Shown here: positions 6,621 through 8,020 of the stretch, in pieces
Layout of the letters: each line of letters begins with the position of its first letter
Position numbering within the stretch: position 1 is the first letter of the stretch
Assembly (NCBI GenBank): GCA_938041705.1
Contig: CALISP010000046.1
Span: forward strand, 1-8,020
Reading direction: 5' to 3'
DNA: 8,020 bases
From: an uncultured Cocleimonas sp.
Lineage (GTDB): Bacteria; Pseudomonadota; Gammaproteobacteria; Thiotrichales; Thiotrichaceae
Program-made: the position numbers and the translations under genes
Notes under the pieces: model-generated
Database searches by the model: none
The model's input: only the letters and a program-made list of their open reading frames with translations
Told to the model about the DNA's origin: nothing

Positions 6621-6641
6621 GTCTATCTCCTTGGTTTATAA

Positions 6642-6669
6642 TTTATAGTTGAGAGATCTTCTTTGAGAA
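6642..6669 (-). promoter_or_regulatory. Candidate fadD promoter
   Basis: On the minus strand TTCTCA (6664-6669), 16 bases, then TATAAA (6642-6647) match sigma-70 hexamers 4/6 and 5/6. This leaves a short leader before the AAGGAG of fadD. The -35 overlaps two direct copies of TCAAAGAAGA, which could bind a regulator. Moderate to low support. Confidence 0.3.
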
Positions 6670-6680
6670 CTCTTCTTTGA
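6657..6680 (-). repeat. Tandem TCAAAGAAGA decamers before fadD
   Basis: Two exact copies of the decamer TCAAAGAAGA (minus strand, 6671-6680 and 6657-6666), separated by GTTC, a 14-base period. They overlap the candidate -35 of fadD. It does not look like the FadR or PsrA sites I know. Confidence 0.5.
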
Positions 6681-6739
6681 AATTTTCACATCAGAGCCTA
6701 ATCCTAACTAGTGTCGAGATCAGAACTTTGTTTTATTTG

Positions 6740-7747
6740 TTATTTTTCTGTATCTTTTTTCCCAAAAGACAATAGTGCTTCTTTAAAGCGTAATACAATT
6801 TCGCCAGCAGGCTCTATTTTTTTTATACCTGCGACACTTTTACCTGCTTGCCAGAATTCTTGTTTACCTGTTTCATCCATAGATGAATTACGTAGTTGAA
6901 ATGCTGCACGAATAGTATAAAACATGCGCATCCAGTGTTTACCTTTAGGGTGCTTTAGCAACCAACTCGCAATCTTTCCAGGTTGCGTTCCCTGTGATTT
7001 GATTAAATCTGTATTTATAATCGAAACAGGTACGCCAGTAATTTTTTCGCTTAAAATTATATCGCCTTCATCAGCATCAATAATGGCTTGTTTGTAAGGC
7101 TGACTACTTGAACATTCATCTGTAGCTATAAAACGTGTTCCTAACTGACAAGCATCAAAGCCCATAAGCATTGCTTCCGCAAACTGTTTTTCATCACCAA
7201 TTCCACCAGCACAGACCACAGGCACATCGAACACTTTTAATTCATCTAATAATTCTTGCTGGCTTTTAGCACCAGCGTGTCCACCAGCACGGTTATTGAC
7301 CGCAATCAAACCTTGTGCGCCACCATCAATACCTTTTTGTGCCCATTTATGTTCTGTTACATCATGATAAACAACGCCACCATGAGGTGTTACCTTATCT
7401 ACAACCCATTTAGGATTACCTAATGAAGTAATAAAAAATCTCACGCCCTCTTCTAATGCAATATCTACCCAAGCAACCATTTTATCGTGATAACGTTTTG
7501 ACGACTTTTCTATTAAAGCATTCATACCGATTGGATTATCAGTGATTGCTTTAATATCACGCAAAGCCTGTCGAAAGTCTTGTTTGTGTACGAAGGTGAG
7601 AGAAACAGGCTGAACAACACCTAAGCCTCCAGCTTTTGATACAGCCGCAACCAATTCAAAGTTAGAACAAGGATACATAGGACCACATATAACTGGCACG
7701 TCTACTTTGGCATGTTTCGTAAAAGGGGTTTCTATAATTAAGCTCAA
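6740..7747 (-). CDS. Nitronate monooxygenase-like FMN flavoprotein (2-nitropropane dioxygenase family)
   Basis: A 335-residue TIM-barrel flavoprotein. Family marks are VPVICGPMYPCSN (17-29, N-terminal FMN-site strand), AGGLGVVQP (39-47), NNRAGGHAGAKS (151-162, with H157 at the catalytic-histidine position of the GGHxG motif), VVCAGGIGD (177-185) and ACQLGTRFIAT (199-209, FMN phosphate binding), plus the C-terminal GKSVAGIKKIEPAGEIV. Family members oxidise nitronates with O2, or act as FabK-type enoyl-ACP reductases; sequence alone does not settle the substrate. Its place between a hotdog thioesterase and fadD suggests an acyl or lipid-linked substrate, which is inference. The start is TTG, supported by AAGGA six bases upstream and by the family N-terminus. 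It follows the thioesterase gene by 70 bases and precedes fadD by 119. Confidence 0.86.
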   Translation of the reverse strand: MSLIIETPFTKHAKVDVPVICGPMYPCSNFELVAAVSKAGGLGVVQPVSLTFVHKQDFRQALRDIKAITDNPIGMNALIEKSSKRYHDKMVAWVDIALEEGVRFFITSLGNPKWVVDKVTPHGGVVYHDVTEHKWAQKGIDGGAQGLIAVNNRAGGHAGAKSQQELLDELKVFDVPVVCAGGIGDEKQFAEAMLMGFDACQLGTRFIATDECSSSQPYKQAIIDADEGDIILSEKITGVPVSIINTDLIKSQGTQPGKIASWLLKHPKGKHWMRMFYTIRAAFQLRNSSMDETGKQEFWQAGKSVAGIKKIEPAGEIVLRFKEALLSFGKKDTEK

Positions 7748-7766
7748 GCGTAATCCTTAGTCTTGT

Positions 7767-7783
7767 TGTTGTAATATACAACA
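7767..7783. repeat. 17-bp perfect palindrome upstream of the nitronate monooxygenase-like gene
   Basis: TGTTGTA (7767-7773), ATA, TACAACA (7777-7783): 7-base arms around 3 bases, 19 bases from the TTG start. It could be an operator for a dimeric regulator of an internal promoter; a 3-base RNA loop with an A/U-rich stem would be weak. I do not recognise the site. Confidence 0.5.
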
Positions 7784-7817
7784 CGTTATTTTCAATGTGA
7801 TATATACGATATTTAAT

Positions 7818-8020
7818 TTACGTTGCTGCGATTGGAGGCGACAACAACCAATGTACTTTAATTGTAGCAACTACATCGCCATCTGCATCTTTTATTTCGG
7901 CTTCAACGATAGATTTTATAGTCGAATCAATGATATCTGGAGGATTAGCTTTGCCAGTTGCTATTAAACGGCCTCGCGCTTTCTTCAGATACTTGATTTC
8001 TAAATCAACGACTATCGCTC
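7818..8020 (-). CDS. DUF4442 / PaaI-like hotdog thioesterase, C-terminal 66 residues
   Basis: The right edge cuts off the N-terminus; 66 residues and a TAA stop are visible. The fragment reads as the last strands of a hotdog fold: VVDLEIKYLKKARGRLIATG (start of the core sheet, with the family YLKKARG motif), then STIKSIVEAEIKDADGDVVATIKVHWLL, where a strand, a DADGD turn and a final strand follow in the usual order. Hotdog proteins of this type hydrolyse acyl-CoA or related thioesters. The catalytic residue lies in the missing part, so activity cannot be judged. It is the first visible gene of a run continuing with the nitronate monooxygenase-like gene and fadD, consistent with acyl-CoA metabolism. 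Family assignment is from pattern only. Confidence 0.75.
   Translation of the reverse strand, partial: AIVVDLEIKYLKKARGRLIATGKANPPDIIDSTIKSIVEAEIKDADGDVVATIKVHWLLSPPIAAT

Noticed and set aside
6711..6899. 62-codon plus-strand open frame overlapping the end of the nitronate monooxygenase-like gene
   Set aside because: Mostly antisense to a well-supported coding region, no ribosome site, no recognisable domain.

Overview
This is an AT-rich stretch of bacterial chromosome, most likely from a gammaproteobacterium. The GalU and FadD proteins resemble the enterobacterial/marine gammaproteobacterial forms in length and motifs. I cannot name the genus. There are no tRNA or rRNA genes, insertion sequences, phage genes or CRISPR arrays in the window.

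Layout. (1) 1-645, minus strand: the 5' part of a folate-pathway gene in which a FolB-type dihydroneopterin aldolase is fused to a FolK-type pyrophosphokinase. The left edge cuts it just after the DxD metal site. (2) 646-956: a divergent control region with two candidate promoters facing right and a possible 18-codon leader ORF. (3) 957-3700, plus strand: a four-gene bufferin operon. It encodes a small secreted cysteine-rich precursor (DUF2282/BufA1), an MNIO/DUF692 enzyme (BufB), its DUF2063 partner (BufC) and a DoxX-family membrane protein. A strong intrinsic terminator lies between the precursor gene and the enzyme genes, and another closes the operon. (4) 3791-4693, minus: galU, convergent with the bufferin operon and sharing its bidirectional terminator. 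(5) 4694-4943: spacer with a probable galU promoter and a long imperfect inverted repeat. (6) 4944-8020, minus: a lipid-metabolism cluster, transcribed in the order DUF4442 hotdog thioesterase (cut by the right edge), nitronate monooxygenase-like flavoprotein (TTG start), long-chain acyl-CoA synthetase FadD (GTG start).

How the genes work together. In characterised bufferin systems the MNIO enzyme with its partner converts precursor cysteines to thiooxazole heterocycles, and the exported peptide then binds copper. The four genes here fit that scheme: precursor with signal peptide, modifying enzyme, partner, and a membrane protein of unproven role. The terminator after bufA, together with absent or poor ribosome sites on bufB and bufC against strong ones on bufA and doxX, suggests the precursor is made in large excess over its enzymes. 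The fadD cluster joins acyl-CoA formation and probable acyl-CoA hydrolysis with a flavin oxidoreductase, and is unrelated to the bufferin genes.

The bufferin operon is the most interesting system in the window. The class is already known, so any novelty would be in its control region and in this particular precursor.
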